64,000 nt of DNA from Bacteroidota bacterium (GTDB taxonomy: Bacteria > Bacteroidota > Bacteroidia > Palsa-948), in the NCBI GenBank assembly GCA_016213405.1, contig JACRAM010000054.1, positions 21,998 to 85,997 on the forward strand. The letters run 5' to 3'. The notes beneath the pieces are model-generated. The model was given only the letters and a program-made list of their open reading frames with translations, had not been told where the DNA came from and ran no database searches. Below, one piece after another: positions 17,851 through 27,887 of this stretch (within the stretch, counting starts at the first letter, position 1; each line of letters opens with the position of its first letter). The position numbers and the translations under genes are program-made.

Positions 17851-18537
17851 ATGAGAAAAGTAATGCTTCAATTGTTTCTTCTTTCTTTTTCTTGTTCTGC
17901 TTTTGCTTTCAAAGCGCAAAAACCAATTTACCAAGAGCCGCTTTTTCAACTTGGCGGAGGAGCAGTATATTCAAGCATTGATTTGAGCAGGTATAACAGT
18001 TCGGTGGTCTATCGCGGATTGCATGCCCATCTTGTTACTCATCTCGGAAGCGTATTTTTTCTATCCACTGAATATTCTTCTTTCCCTGTTCATGAATCTC
18101 CATCCGCATGGGATAATGTTCATACCAGAAAGTTTGACATCAATGGACAAGTTTCGTTTCGCACGCAAAGCCAACTCACCCGAATTTATACTATTACCGG
18201 CATCAACAGACATGAATGGAAAGGCAGACGCACTGCCTTCACCGACCTTGATCAGTTTGCGAAAGGCGTTTTGGAAGGCACCTATGTGGAAGTAAAAAGA
18301 TGGGGAATAAATTTCGGAGGCGGAATCACCCAATTGATTTATGAAAACATCAGTTTATTTGGAGATTATCGTTTTGTCTTTGGCAAATCAAATGGTTTTG
18401 AAAAAGTGCGTATCTACGATGTGATGGCAACTATTGGAATTAATTTCAACATTCCCCACCCACAGAATCCGAACAGTAAAAAAACTTTTGGCATTGGAAA
18501 AAAAATTTACAAGTGGACAGAGAAGGGGGCTCAGTAA
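17851..18537 (+). CDS. Outer-membrane beta-barrel-like protein
   Basis: Starting at MRKVMLQLF, the protein is about 228 aa with a signal peptide (LLSFSCSAFAFKAQ). The rest alternates aromatic and polar residues as in a small outer-membrane barrel (YRGLHAHLVTHLGSVFFLST; GGGITQLIYENISLFGDYRF). Function is unknown. The open frame extends to a TTG at 17803, but that would place the start inside a promoter-like element. The following gene starts 14 nt after the stop. Confidence 0.75.
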   Translation: MRKVMLQLFLLSFSCSAFAFKAQKPIYQEPLFQLGGGAVYSSIDLSRYNSSVVYRGLHAHLVTHLGSVFFLSTEYSSFPVHESPSAWDNVHTRKFDINGQVSFRTQSQLTRIYTITGINRHEWKGRRTAFTDLDQFAKGVLEGTYVEVKRWGINFGGGITQLIYENISLFGDYRFVFGKSNGFEKVRIYDVMATIGINFNIPHPQNPNSKKTFGIGKKIYKWTEKGAQ

Positions 18538-18551
18538 TTCTAACCTTCCCT

Positions 18552-19439
18552 ATGATCAGATATTTTTTCATTTTAAATTTTTCATTATTTATTGTTAACT
18601 GCTTTAGCCAGCCAACGCTTCCTCTTTACGAAAAAAACGAAAAAGGGGAAGTGTTACTTCTCAGAATTGACTCTTTCCCGAAAGATCTAAAAAAGAAATT
18701 TGATACGGTCAGCATAATCAGTGAAAATGGAATCTGTTATGGAAAAATGTCAAAGTTCAGAATGATTTCTCAGAAAGAATGCTGCACACACCCTGATCCT
18801 AAGTTTTTGCTTGGAACAATTAAATTAAAAAAAAAGAAATGTACAGGAACAATGATTCTCGGAAAAATTGACTGCGGAAAAAGTTTGAACTACGATTCAC
18901 TAAAAGCTAAAACAAATCTTTTTGAGATGGTAAGCGAAGAATTTCAAAGTCCTCTCATCAATAAGGAATATTTGACAAGATACAGATGGAAAGCAACTGA
19001 AGTGGATGAAAAGAAAGATGTGTACTTGCAATCTATTAGTAAAAATAATAACGAGGACTATGTAATCACCTACAGCGTTCTGTTAAAAAACTGCATTCAC
19101 ATCAAAACAGATTCAACTGATTTTTATTACTGTACAACAGATACAACGGGTTATTCGAAAAAGAAAAATCATAGTTGGTATGATGACAGGATAACGTGGT
19201 CGCTTCTCTATGTAAACCAAAAACTGATTTATGTTATTCCTGATTTTTCCAGTACAACGATTGATGGATACGGACCTTTTCATGGCAAAGAACAAAAATT
19301 TTCTTCCATTTACAAAGCGAAAGGAATCACTTATTATTATTTCTCTCCCGGCTATGTAATTTACTATAGAAACAAAGAATGGAAATACGCAACCCGTGAA
19401 CCTGTGATGTATTACGGAGAATGTGATTGCGGGGAGTGA
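18552..19439 (+). CDS. Secreted protein of unknown function
   Basis: Not recognised. From MIRYFFILNFSLF the protein is 295 aa with a signal peptide ending near NCFSQ. It has many lysines and tyrosines, paired cysteines (KECCTHP; GECDCGE at the end) and no sorting domain. An earlier in-frame ATG at 18513 overlaps the preceding gene and would add 13 non-signal residues, so it is less likely. It is probably co-transcribed with the barrel-like gene upstream and converges on bshA. Confidence 0.75.
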   Translation: MIRYFFILNFSLFIVNCFSQPTLPLYEKNEKGEVLLLRIDSFPKDLKKKFDTVSIISENGICYGKMSKFRMISQKECCTHPDPKFLLGTIKLKKKKCTGTMILGKIDCGKSLNYDSLKAKTNLFEMVSEEFQSPLINKEYLTRYRWKATEVDEKKDVYLQSISKNNNEDYVITYSVLLKNCIHIKTDSTDFYYCTTDTTGYSKKKNHSWYDDRITWSLLYVNQKLIYVIPDFSSTTIDGYGPFHGKEQKFSSIYKAKGITYYYFSPGYVIYYRNKEWKYATREPVMYYGECDCGE

Positions 19440-19451
19440 CGGCACTTACTA

Positions 19452-20576
19452 TTATTTACCAATCACTTGCTGGTACAATGCTTCATACATCGGCAATATC
19501 TTTTCAATGCCAAATTTTTTTGCCTGTTCGAAAGCGTTTTCAGAAAACTTTCTATGCTCTTTTTCATCTTTCAGAATTGACACTGCATTCTTTGCCATAC
19601 CATCCACATCACCCACATTGCTGAGCATGCCGGAAAAATTATGAAGATTCACTTCAGGGATTCCGCCTGTATTGGTGGAGATCACAGGAACTTTTGCCGC
19701 CATTGCCTCCAGCGCTGCAAGTCCGAAACTTTCTGTTTCAGACGTGAGTAAAAATAAATCCGCAACCGGAAGAATTTTTTCTGTATCGCGCACCTTGCCA
19801 AGAGTAATAATATCTCCGCAAGTATCCAACTGCCTGCAGAGGTTTTCAATATTGCTTCGCTCAGGACCATCGCCAACTAAAATCAACTTAGAAGGAATTT
19901 GTTTTCTCACCTTATCAAAAACTTTCAGCACATCCTCTACCCTTTTTACTTTCCGGAAATTAGAAATGTGCATCAGTATTTTTTCTCCATGGGGTGCGTA
20001 TTGCTTTTTTTCCTGCTCTGTTACTTTATGAGTGTAATCATCCAGACAAATAAAATTTGGAATCACTTTTATCTCGCGTTCAATTTTAAAAAACTTCAAT
20101 GTATCATCCTTCAAAGATTGCGAAACTGTTGTCACCGCATCGCTCTGGTTAATAGAGAAAGTAATCACCGGTTCGAACGAAGCGTCTTTTCCCAATAGTG
20201 TAATATCTGTTCCGTGCAGCGTGGTAATGAACGGAATTTTTATGCCTTGCGATGCAAGAATCTGCTTTGCAAGATAAGCCGCGCTTGCGTGGGGAATGGC
20301 ATAATGCACATGAAGCAAATCCAATTTATAATAACGCACCACATCCACTAACTTGCTTGACAAAACCAATTCATAAGGCGCATAATCAAAAAGCGGATAA
20401 TCAGAAATAGAAACTTCATGGTAATAAATATTGGGAGAAGATACATCCAGCTTTACTGGCTGGCTATACGTGATGAAATGAACTTTATGCCCTTTAGCGG
20501 CAAGCGCCTTGCCCAACTCAGTGGCAACCACACCGCTTCCGCCAAAAGTCGGATAACAGACAATTCCGATTTTCAT
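19452..20576 (-). CDS. bshA: N-acetyl-alpha-D-glucosaminyl L-malate synthase
   Basis: BshA is a GT4 glycosyltransferase that joins UDP-GlcNAc and L-malate in the first step of bacillithiol synthesis, the low-molecular-weight thiol of many Bacteroidota and Firmicutes. The 374-aa protein begins MKIGIVCYPTFGGSGVVATE, a signature of this subfamily, followed by HVHYAIPHA, and has the GT4 nucleotide-sugar motif ETESFGLAALEAMA. bshB and bshC are not in the window. The gene stands alone between a secreted-protein gene and the GH3 fusion. Confidence 0.94.
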   Translation of the reverse strand: MKIGIVCYPTFGGSGVVATELGKALAAKGHKVHFITYSQPVKLDVSSPNIYYHEVSISDYPLFDYAPYELVLSSKLVDVVRYYKLDLLHVHYAIPHASAAYLAKQILASQGIKIPFITTLHGTDITLLGKDASFEPVITFSINQSDAVTTVSQSLKDDTLKFFKIEREIKVIPNFICLDDYTHKVTEQEKKQYAPHGEKILMHISNFRKVKRVEDVLKVFDKVRKQIPSKLILVGDGPERSNIENLCRQLDTCGDIITLGKVRDTEKILPVADLFLLTSETESFGLAALEAMAAKVPVISTNTGGIPEVNLHNFSGMLSNVGDVDGMAKNAVSILKDEKEHRKFSENAFEQAKKFGIEKILPMYEALYQQVIGK

Positions 20577-20579
20577 TCT

Positions 20580-20611
20580 TTACGAATTACGAATAAGGTT
20601 ACGAATATACA
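20580..20611. repeat. ACGAATTACGAATA words upstream of bshA
   Basis: Three ACGAAT words lie in the 5' region of bshA, related to those at 14278-14349. A CATATTTG near-match to the -7 consensus overlaps on the minus strand at 20610-20617. Confidence 0.5.
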
Positions 20612-20625
20612 AATATGGAAAAATA

Positions 20626-23580
20626 TCACTTCATCGCTCCATACACTACTCTTAGCAAAGCACTGCGCACACCCAGTTTGGTAATCTTCTGATTCTCGGC
20701 ATCGGGATAAACGCGGTTAGAAAGAAAAACATACACAAGATTTTTTTCAGGGTCAGCCCAGGTGATAGTGCCTGTGAAACCCTGATGACCGAAACTTAAA
20801 TAGGAAACACAATCGCAAACAGGACTTTCTTTCTTAGGATCAGTTTCGGGTTTGTCAAACCCAATTGCTCTGCGGTTGTCGGCACAAAACTGGCACTTGG
20901 TAAATTCACTCACTGTTGCTGTGTCAATATATTTTTTGCCTCCATACTCGCCCTTCTGCAGAAACAATTGCATCATCACGCCCAAATCATTCGCATCAGA
21001 AAATAATCCTGCATGTCCTGCCACCCCGCCCAGCATGGCGGCTGCGGGGTCGTGCACATCTCCGTGCACTAATTGTTTTCTGAACTTCACATCATATTCT
21101 GTAGGAACAATTCTGTTAAGCGAAAATCTTTCCCTGGGCTTGTATCCCATCGTTGACAATCCGAGCGGAGCATAAAAGTTTTTCTGCACATATTCATTCA
21201 TCGGCATTTTTGTTTCTCGCTCCACTATTTTCCACATAAATAACAAATCGAGATCGCTGTATTTGTATTCGTGCTTATCGCTCACAGGTGATTCAATGAT
21301 CCTTTTCCAGATGGTGTCAGAATAGTTCTTATTGATATATAATTTATCTGCCACACGAACAGGAAAATCCTTGTTCTTGTACTTGCTGTATATGCCGGGC
21401 TTGTATTCTCCTTTGCTTAATGTTTTCAAATAAAATGGAATCCAGTCTTTTAATCCCGCCTGATGCGTGAGCATTTCCCTAAGATTAATATTCATCTTGT
21501 CTGTTCCTTCCAATTCAGGTAAATGATAGCAGAGCAGATCGTTAAGAGATATTTTTTTCTTGTCCACCAACTGCATGGTGGCGGCTGTAGTTGCAGCAAC
21601 TTTTGTGATGGAAGCTAAATCATAAATATCATCATTCTTAACTGCCCGTTTATTCTCATAAGTATGGTAGCCGAATGACTTGTAATAAAAAACTTTTCTA
21701 TCTCTGGCAAAGAAAATTTCGCAGCCGGGGAATGCTTTTTCTGAAATTGCTCTTTCTACGATTGTATCCAGCGCTTCCAATTTTTTAGGATCCATTCCAA
21801 CATCTTCCGGGACTGTATATTTGAAACGAATAGGTGCGCCTGTGTTTAATCCGGAATTAAGCGGAAAAGTTTTAGATGCAGTTACGGGTAGTTTTCCTTT
21901 AGCAGAAACTCCACCAAAAATCATTTGCGCGGTAAGATTCATCAGGTAATCATTATTCTCGTAGCTCATTATAATTGCATTGGTGCTGTCGGTAATCGTG
22001 TCAAACATCTGCATAGAATATGCATTTGCGAAAATGGAAACGATTGTTTTCGACTGGCGGTTTGCTTTACGGATAAAATTTATCGTTTGGGAGGTGATTC
22101 CAAAATCCTGTTTGGGATTATTCATTCCGGCAATTCCAAAAATCACAAGATTGTAATCGCGAAGTTTTTTCAAGAGCGTATCGGACTGGGATTGTGTCGG
22201 TTCTTTTGCCAAAATAAATTTTTTCACAGGGGAATACCAGCCAAGCATTTCTTGAAATTTATTGCTGCTCCCCGCCCCTATCATTACCGATGCAATCTTC
22301 AGCGTATCGAGATTCATCAGGGGAATTAATTTTTTGTTATTCTTCAGAAGCGTTATAGAATTTTCAGCAAGAAGAATGTTGAGGTATTCGCTTCGGTAAG
22401 AATTAATATCGCGGAAAAGATTTGCGGTATCAACCGGAGAATATCTGCTGAGTCCGCACCATTGCTTTGCTATCAGAATTTTTTTACATCGCTTATCTAT
22501 TTCTTCCTGCGTGATCTCACCGCGTGCCAATGCATTCTTTATTTCCACTATGGCTTTTGGAACATCTTCAGAAAAAAGGAGTACATCATTTCCGGCAATG
22601 AGCGCTTTTACATCCACTTCCCCGGGCTTATAAAATTTGCTCACGCCTTGCATGTTGAGCGCATCGGTAAAAACCAATCCCTCAAACTTTAATTCTTTCT
22701 TCAGCAAATCGGTTACAACTTTCGGAGACAATGTAGAAGCTGTGTTTGCTGTTGTGTCAAGCGCAGGAATGAAAAGATGCGCCACCATTACACAGCCGAT
22801 TCCCTGTTTAAAAAGTTCTTTGAATGGATAAAGGTCGAGCGTATCAATCGTTTCTTTGCTGTGAGAAATTACAGGGAGCGTTTTATGCGAATCGCTTTCC
22901 GTATCTCCGTGCCCGGGAAAATGTTTGGCGCAGGAAAGAATTCCGGCATCCTGCATTCCTTTCATGTAGAGCATTGATTTTCTCGCTACGGAAAATTTAT
23001 TTTCACCAAACGAGCGGCTGCTAATCACCGGATTGAGCGGGTTATTATTCACATCTACAACAGGGGCAAGATTCACATGAATCCCCAACCGCCTGCACTC
23101 GCGGGCAATTTCTTTTCCCATGAGATAAATCAGAGAATCTGCTTTGGGATTAATTGCACCGAGCGTCATCTGACGGGGAAACTGAACCGTGCTGTCAAGG
23201 CGCATATCTAATCCCCATTCTCCATCAATGGAAATCAGAAGTTTCACATTGGATTTTGATTGATAATAATTTGTGAGAACTGCCTGACGCCTGGGACCTC
23301 CCTGAAAAAAAATAAGTCCGCCAATCCCACAGGAGTCAATTAGTTTTTTTATCTGTGCGGTATCGGTTTTGTCATTCGAATAGGCGGCAACCATAAACAA
23401 TTGCCCGATGCGCTGATCGGGTGTAAGAGAATTAAAAACAGAATCAGACCATGATTTTTCAGAAAGTGCTGCAGGATAATCAGGTGATGACTTAAGAAAT
23501 ACGGGTTGGGAAAAGGAAATGACGAATGACGAATGGCAAATGATAAATAATAATCCAATATATTGCAGGGAAATTCTCAC
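20626..23580 (-). CDS. GH3 beta-N-acetylhexosaminidase fused to a serine hydrolase
   Basis: The 984-aa exported protein joins two enzymes. Residues about 45-370 are a NagZ-type GH3 domain with the His-Asp loop KHFPGHGDT (219-227) and nucleophile D306 in VFTDALNM. A GH3 C-terminal-like segment follows to about 580. Residues about 595-984 are a class C beta-lactamase/penicillin-binding-protein domain with SITK (S657, K660) and YSD (774-776). The likely role is turnover of peptidoglycan fragments, with the second domain cutting peptide or ester bonds. The fusion recurs in Bacteroidota. The signal peptide (IICHSSFVISFSQ) is encoded by a GACGAATG word repeat. Confidence 0.92.
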   Translation of the reverse strand: MRISLQYIGLLFIICHSSFVISFSQPVFLKSSPDYPAALSEKSWSDSVFNSLTPDQRIGQLFMVAAYSNDKTDTAQIKKLIDSCGIGGLIFFQGGPRRQAVLTNYYQSKSNVKLLISIDGEWGLDMRLDSTVQFPRQMTLGAINPKADSLIYLMGKEIARECRRLGIHVNLAPVVDVNNNPLNPVISSRSFGENKFSVARKSMLYMKGMQDAGILSCAKHFPGHGDTESDSHKTLPVISHSKETIDTLDLYPFKELFKQGIGCVMVAHLFIPALDTTANTASTLSPKVVTDLLKKELKFEGLVFTDALNMQGVSKFYKPGEVDVKALIAGNDVLLFSEDVPKAIVEIKNALARGEITQEEIDKRCKKILIAKQWCGLSRYSPVDTANLFRDINSYRSEYLNILLAENSITLLKNNKKLIPLMNLDTLKIASVMIGAGSSNKFQEMLGWYSPVKKFILAKEPTQSQSDTLLKKLRDYNLVIFGIAGMNNPKQDFGITSQTINFIRKANRQSKTIVSIFANAYSMQMFDTITDSTNAIIMSYENNDYLMNLTAQMIFGGVSAKGKLPVTASKTFPLNSGLNTGAPIRFKYTVPEDVGMDPKKLEALDTIVERAISEKAFPGCEIFFARDRKVFYYKSFGYHTYENKRAVKNDDIYDLASITKVAATTAATMQLVDKKKISLNDLLCYHLPELEGTDKMNINLREMLTHQAGLKDWIPFYLKTLSKGEYKPGIYSKYKNKDFPVRVADKLYINKNYSDTIWKRIIESPVSDKHEYKYSDLDLLFMWKIVERETKMPMNEYVQKNFYAPLGLSTMGYKPRERFSLNRIVPTEYDVKFRKQLVHGDVHDPAAAMLGGVAGHAGLFSDANDLGVMMQLFLQKGEYGGKKYIDTATVSEFTKCQFCADNRRAIGFDKPETDPKKESPVCDCVSYLSFGHQGFTGTITWADPEKNLVYVFLSNRVYPDAENQKITKLGVRSALLRVVYGAMK

Positions 23581-23664
23581 TAAACGAATTTAGTTTTACT
23601 CATAGCGCAACTATCGCACCCATTCACTATGTTTTCAACGAAGGGATGTTGATGGGATATAATT

Positions 23665-23763
23665 GTGATTACACCGATTATAAATAGCAAAGAGATTACA
23701 CCGATGAAATACAGTACTATTATAAATCGGTGTAATCTCTTTTAAAAATCTGTGTAATCTCAG
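23665..23763. repeat. Word-repeat hairpin (GATTACACCGAT words)
   Basis: GATTACACCGATTATAAAT and AGAGATTACACCGAT on the left face ATTATAAATCGGTGTAATCT and TCTGTGTAATCT on the right. It follows the stop of the usher-like gene and may end that transcript. Confidence 0.8.
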
Positions 23764-23772
23764 GAATGAAAT

Positions 23773-26700
23773 TTACTTAATGCGCTTTCCGTTTTTGAAA
23801 AAAGCAACAAAAGCACCTGCATATCCCTGCGCTTTTAACTGGTCTTTGTACTCGGTCGCCTTCTCATATTCCCATGTTTGAAATTCACCGGCAGTATATT
23901 TATAAACTCTATTTTCAATATACTCTTTTATATTTTTCGCTCCTTTGAATGTTGTGGCGTATTGCGATGCCGGGATTTGAGTTGAACTTGACATGATCTG
24001 TATCCTGTAAATAACAGATGAAGAGGTATCTGCTGGTGAAACCAGAGGATTGGGATTGGGATTGGGATTAGGATTAGGATTAGGATTTGGAACAGGATTA
24101 GGATTAGAGTTATTATTACTGTTTCCACTTATGTTCATCTGGCGTTTCTTTTCGCTGAAGATAAAATCAACCTGAAATTCTTTTGCGCCATCAAAACTTA
24201 CGGTGTATTCCGGTTCCTGCAATGTAAATTGATCGCCAAAAATATTATTCACAGTTACCTTGTATTCTCCCGCCTCAGGCGCATAAAGGGTATAACTGCC
24301 ATCACTGGAGGTGAGGGCTGTAAAACTATTGCCGGCAGAATCGGTTGCAACTACCCTTATGTTCGCAACGGATGTCATGCCATTGGAAGAAAATTCATCT
24401 CTGAGCACAATGATGTGCCCGATTACCCTATAGCTTTGAGCAAAAGGGATGTAAAATGTGGTATCGCGAATAACCTTTGCCTTTTGCAATTGCCCGTTAA
24501 TGTTGTATACGTCTTTCAGGTTAACGAGAGGATACACGCGCAAATCAAACTCTCCTTCAGGAATATGATAATACATTATCTGACCGAAATTATCTGTAAC
24601 TAATTCGATAGGGATGAATTGCCCGCGTTGCTTTACAGCTGTATTGGTCACGGAATCCATTTGCGATTCACGGTCAACAGAAATAACAATATCAGAAATT
24701 CCCTGCTCATTGTTATCCATTATTTTATTGCCGTTAATATCTTTAAAACATACCACTTTCAAATCATAATATTTTATTCCGGGCTGAGGTATGTCAAAAG
24801 TTTTTCTGAAGCCAAGGTTAAGGTAATATTTTCTGTTGTATATTTTTGCTCCTTCAGCGGTCACCCTGCTGGAGAAATACATGTTGTTGTCAACAAAGAA
24901 TCTCCAGTCGTGATCAAAAAAGAAAGTGAAGCGGGCATTCAAAGTAATCCGTTCTGAATTGGCGAGCGCTTCATAATAATAGCTGTCATACGAAGACACG
25001 AGCATTTTTTTATTGAAGTAATATTTCTCAAAATGCGGGGTGATTCGTATGGATTTGCTATAACTGTTGAAATAATAATAATCCTTCTGGGTATTCATAT
25101 CATGAGGTCCGTAGAAATAAAGAATATTAACTCCCCAATATTTCTGAATCATGTTCACTCCTGCATTGGCGTTAAAGAAAGAACTTTTTGAATAAGGTGA
25201 TGGAGTTCCTATTGTAGAATCAATTGCAAACAAAATATAAGTATAACCGAAAGCAATAAAAGGGCTTATTAAACTGTGCGTGTTATTTTTATTGCTTAAT
25301 CTGAAAGCAAGTTTAGGCGATATGCTTGAAAAGCGGGAAGTAATGCTATCGCCATTGTAATTGATTTTTAAATTTCTATGGTAGATGTGATCGAAAACAG
25401 GTCCTGCTGAAAGAGAAAGATGTGAATTCACTTTGTCCACTATTTCCGTTTTGTAATTTCCGGCAAGCAAATATTTTTCAGGATATAAGATTCCCTGGTT
25501 GTAGATGGTAGGATCCATCTGATTAATATTTATACCGCTGTTGAGATAGTATTTATTATTTATAAAATACTGTCCGTTGCCGTTGACAAGAATTCTTCCA
25601 TTGGATTGAGAAAAATATTTTGATGTATAATTAACGTTTAATCGCGCGTGCGCTTTTTTAAGATTCATCCAATATTGAAGCTGTCCGCCATATCCATAGA
25701 AAGTTGCGCTGGGGTCTGCAGTAGTAATGAAATTGCCATTTGCATCAGTGAACGTTTGATTATCGTATACGTGGTTAGTTTGTGAAACTCCCAGCAAAAG
25801 GGCTACGCGGTGACCGGGTAAAAAGGGATAACTGGCGCGGGCTGACAAACCATAACTTTGAACTTTATTATAGTCATCAGAAATAAATGCTAAGGCAGAA
25901 CTAAAATCTATAGACTTCCCCAGCATAATATCATGCTGAACATCGCCTGAATAAACCGGAGTTCCAACAGCCGCAGTGAATACACCGCTTATTTTCTGGT
26001 CAGGTTTTATTTTATAACTGCCGCCTATTCCCCGCCCACCGACACCTAACATACTTATTCCATACGAACCTATATCGCCCGCCATTGCCTGCCATTTATC
26101 TGCTGTGTAGATGGCGCGCATGCGCGTTCGCTGCCAAAGCGATTTTGCCAGATAAGGGTCATTCCCGTATCCCGACAGCGGAAGCCCCGGAATGCGAAGT
26201 GAGTAATTAAGTTTGTCGTCATTCTTAAATACCAGATCGCCATATGCGCCAAACACTATTCGCGGGTCAAATTCTGAAAGAAGATTGATGAGCTGAACAT
26301 CTATGGTGAGAGGAGAAAACCGCTCGGCAAGCACATTGTAATAATTGCTTTCAAGATATTTAAATAGTATGGATGTCTTTTTTACAAGAGTATCTGAAGT
26401 GGCAATTATTTTAACAGACATTTTTTGAAAATCTCTGTTCCACACGCCATTTTCTTCAAAAGGAATATATTTTACATGATACGTAAGGATGGTATCAAGG
26501 TGAGGTTTTAATTCAATGGATGTAAAATATTTATTTGCAAATGTGCCGTACATTTCCAATGAACTTCCGATGGTGAACTCCAGTTTCACCATCTCGCTGC
26601 CGTTTCCTTTATTCGACAACTTTACAGACATGGGAGCATATTCAGCATAGCGGTCAAAATAAATGGTTCGCTGAAGAGGGAAAACATCCCACCGTGTTTT

Positions 26701-27240
26701 TTTAGGGATGGTAACATAACATGCTTTACTTATCGAATACTGGTTTTTGTCAGAGAAAAGAGAACGAGTTGAAATCAACGTGGCGTTAATGATGTAGGAC
26801 GTTCCGCCTGTGGAGGTTCTCGCCAGCGAAATCCGCATGGGTATATATTCGGTTTGTCCGGGATTTATGTTTACTGTTTTTTCGCTTTCAGAAATAAGTT
26901 TCCATCCGTCAGGAACTGAAATTTTTACAACGCCTTGTACGGGCGCGGCATTTGTATTTGTTATTTTCAGAATATTAAAAAAGGTTGAATCGGTGCCGTG
27001 TTCGGTTTTTTCCTTCACAAACTCCATGAGCACAACGCTGTGGGAAGCCCCATCCCCCGCCTTCCCCGAAGGGGAAGGAGTTTCTCCCCCTTTGGGGGAG
27101 ACGGAAGAGGGGGCTGCAGTATCTGCCGCAATAACCGCTGTTGAATCAGGTGCCTGAGCAAATAAATTATTATTTCTTACTAAAGAAAAAAATAAAAGAA
27201 AAGCCAAATAATAGTATATGTTGGTAGTAAATCTTTTCAC
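23773..27240 (-). CDS. Large usher-like outer-membrane protein
   Basis: This 1155-aa exported protein has, in order: a signal peptide; a linker with a repeat-derived insertion (residues 42-66); one or two NEW3/COG1470-like immunoglobulin-type domains (about 70-300); a long stretch of amphipathic beta-strands compatible with a barrel of several hundred residues (about 320-830); two SdrD/CNA-B-like domains (one near FKDINGNKIMDNNEQG, one near TDSAGNSFTALTSSDGSY); an Asn-Pro repeat linker (about 1045-1065); and a C-terminal SPOR-like region. Barrel plus flanking beta-sandwich domains resembles fimbrial ushers, but homology is not proven. It is the last gene of a co-directional cluster with two pilin-like proteins and a T9SS adhesin. 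Confidence 0.78.
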   Translation of the reverse strand: MKRFTTNIYYYLAFLLFFSLVRNNNLFAQAPDSTAVIAADTAAPSSVSPKGGETPSPSGKAGDGASHSVVLMEFVKEKTEHGTDSTFFNILKITNTNAAPVQGVVKISVPDGWKLISESEKTVNINPGQTEYIPMRISLARTSTGGTSYIINATLISTRSLFSDKNQYSISKACYVTIPKKTRWDVFPLQRTIYFDRYAEYAPMSVKLSNKGNGSEMVKLEFTIGSSLEMYGTFANKYFTSIELKPHLDTILTYHVKYIPFEENGVWNRDFQKMSVKIIATSDTLVKKTSILFKYLESNYYNVLAERFSPLTIDVQLINLLSEFDPRIVFGAYGDLVFKNDDKLNYSLRIPGLPLSGYGNDPYLAKSLWQRTRMRAIYTADKWQAMAGDIGSYGISMLGVGGRGIGGSYKIKPDQKISGVFTAAVGTPVYSGDVQHDIMLGKSIDFSSALAFISDDYNKVQSYGLSARASYPFLPGHRVALLLGVSQTNHVYDNQTFTDANGNFITTADPSATFYGYGGQLQYWMNLKKAHARLNVNYTSKYFSQSNGRILVNGNGQYFINNKYYLNSGININQMDPTIYNQGILYPEKYLLAGNYKTEIVDKVNSHLSLSAGPVFDHIYHRNLKINYNGDSITSRFSSISPKLAFRLSNKNNTHSLISPFIAFGYTYILFAIDSTIGTPSPYSKSSFFNANAGVNMIQKYWGVNILYFYGPHDMNTQKDYYYFNSYSKSIRITPHFEKYYFNKKMLVSSYDSYYYEALANSERITLNARFTFFFDHDWRFFVDNNMYFSSRVTAEGAKIYNRKYYLNLGFRKTFDIPQPGIKYYDLKVVCFKDINGNKIMDNNEQGISDIVISVDRESQMDSVTNTAVKQRGQFIPIELVTDNFGQIMYYHIPEGEFDLRVYPLVNLKDVYNINGQLQKAKVIRDTTFYIPFAQSYRVIGHIIVLRDEFSSNGMTSVANIRVVATDSAGNSFTALTSSDGSYTLYAPEAGEYKVTVNNIFGDQFTLQEPEYTVSFDGAKEFQVDFIFSEKKRQMNISGNSNNNSNPNPVPNPNPNPNPNPNPNPLVSPADTSSSVIYRIQIMSSSTQIPASQYATTFKGAKNIKEYIENRVYKYTAGEFQTWEYEKATEYKDQLKAQGYAGAFVAFFKNGKRIK
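24047..24107. repeat. GGATTG/GGATTA hexamer microsatellite
   Basis: About ten 6-bp units encode the Asn-Pro linker of the usher-like protein. Loss or gain of a unit would change linker length by two residues without a frameshift. Confidence 0.9.
27042..27115. repeat. Two-hairpin GC-rich element inside the usher-like gene
   Basis: The hairpins CTTCCCCGAAGGGGAAG and TCTCCCCCTTTGGGGGAGA lie between ends CCCCATCCCCCGCC-like and AGGGGGCTGC. It encodes residues 42-66 in a disordered linker. Confidence 0.85.
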
Positions 27241-27251
27241 CTAAGAGGTTT

Positions 27252-27884
27252 TTATGGGCTCATGAGCAATGTGAATACAATATCATCAGCATAAAAATCA
27301 GGCGTGCTGTTCAATAAACTGGTGGTTACTCCGCAACGGTAAGTAATAGAAATCTGGTCAAGCGTATAAACCAGGTTTTCAGGAGACGGAACATCTTCAA
27401 TCTCATCTGCACCGCCACCGCTTCCATCTACTATAGGAACACCAGCACCTGAAGCAGGTAATGGTAAATAAGGAGGACCAGGAAATAAACTAACGCAGGT
27501 AAGACAGCCACCGCTTATTGAAGCGCTCATTTCTATGGTGCTGAACAAAAGAGTATTGGCGGGATTGGTGCCTGTTATGGCTCCATCGCCATCGTTATCC
27601 TGCGCTTCAACACTTAGTGTCCACTGTGTATAATCATCAATACCATCACCGCCTGGAGGATTATTATCACCGGCAATATCCGTTACAGATATACCAAGAA
27701 TAGTCCAGTTGGTGTACGTAATGCCTGCCTTGTATTCTGCAATTGAATTAAAAACAAAATCAAGATTGCCTCCGCCAAGCACTGTTAATCTGACTGATCC
27801 GCCCGGTGTTGAACTTTGTGCGTACAGACAATTCGCTGTATTTATCAAAAACACAATTACAATTGTAAACAAACGTAACATCAT
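27252..27884 (-). CDS. Pilin-like secreted protein
   Basis: The 210-aa protein has a signal peptide (MMLRLFTIVIVFLINTANC) and the block GGGNLDFVFNSI at residues 37-48, followed by beta-rich sequence with W, four cysteines after mid-protein, and a C-terminal strand DFYADDIVFTLLMSP. The final alternating strand resembles the last strand of spore-coat-U/DUF4402-type fimbrial subunits. It is paralogous to the 228-aa protein at 31614-32300 and to the truncated 78-aa copy at 28556. It sits 11 bp upstream of the usher-like gene. The pilin role is inferred. Confidence 0.8.
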   Translation of the reverse strand: MMLRLFTIVIVFLINTANCLYAQSSTPGGSVRLTVLGGGNLDFVFNSIAEYKAGITYTNWTILGISVTDIAGDNNPPGGDGIDDYTQWTLSVEAQDNDGDGAITGTNPANTLLFSTIEMSASISGGCLTCVSLFPGPPYLPLPASGAGVPIVDGSGGGADEIEDVPSPENLVYTLDQISITYRCGVTTSLLNSTPDFYADDIVFTLLMSP

Positions 27885-27887
27885 ATT

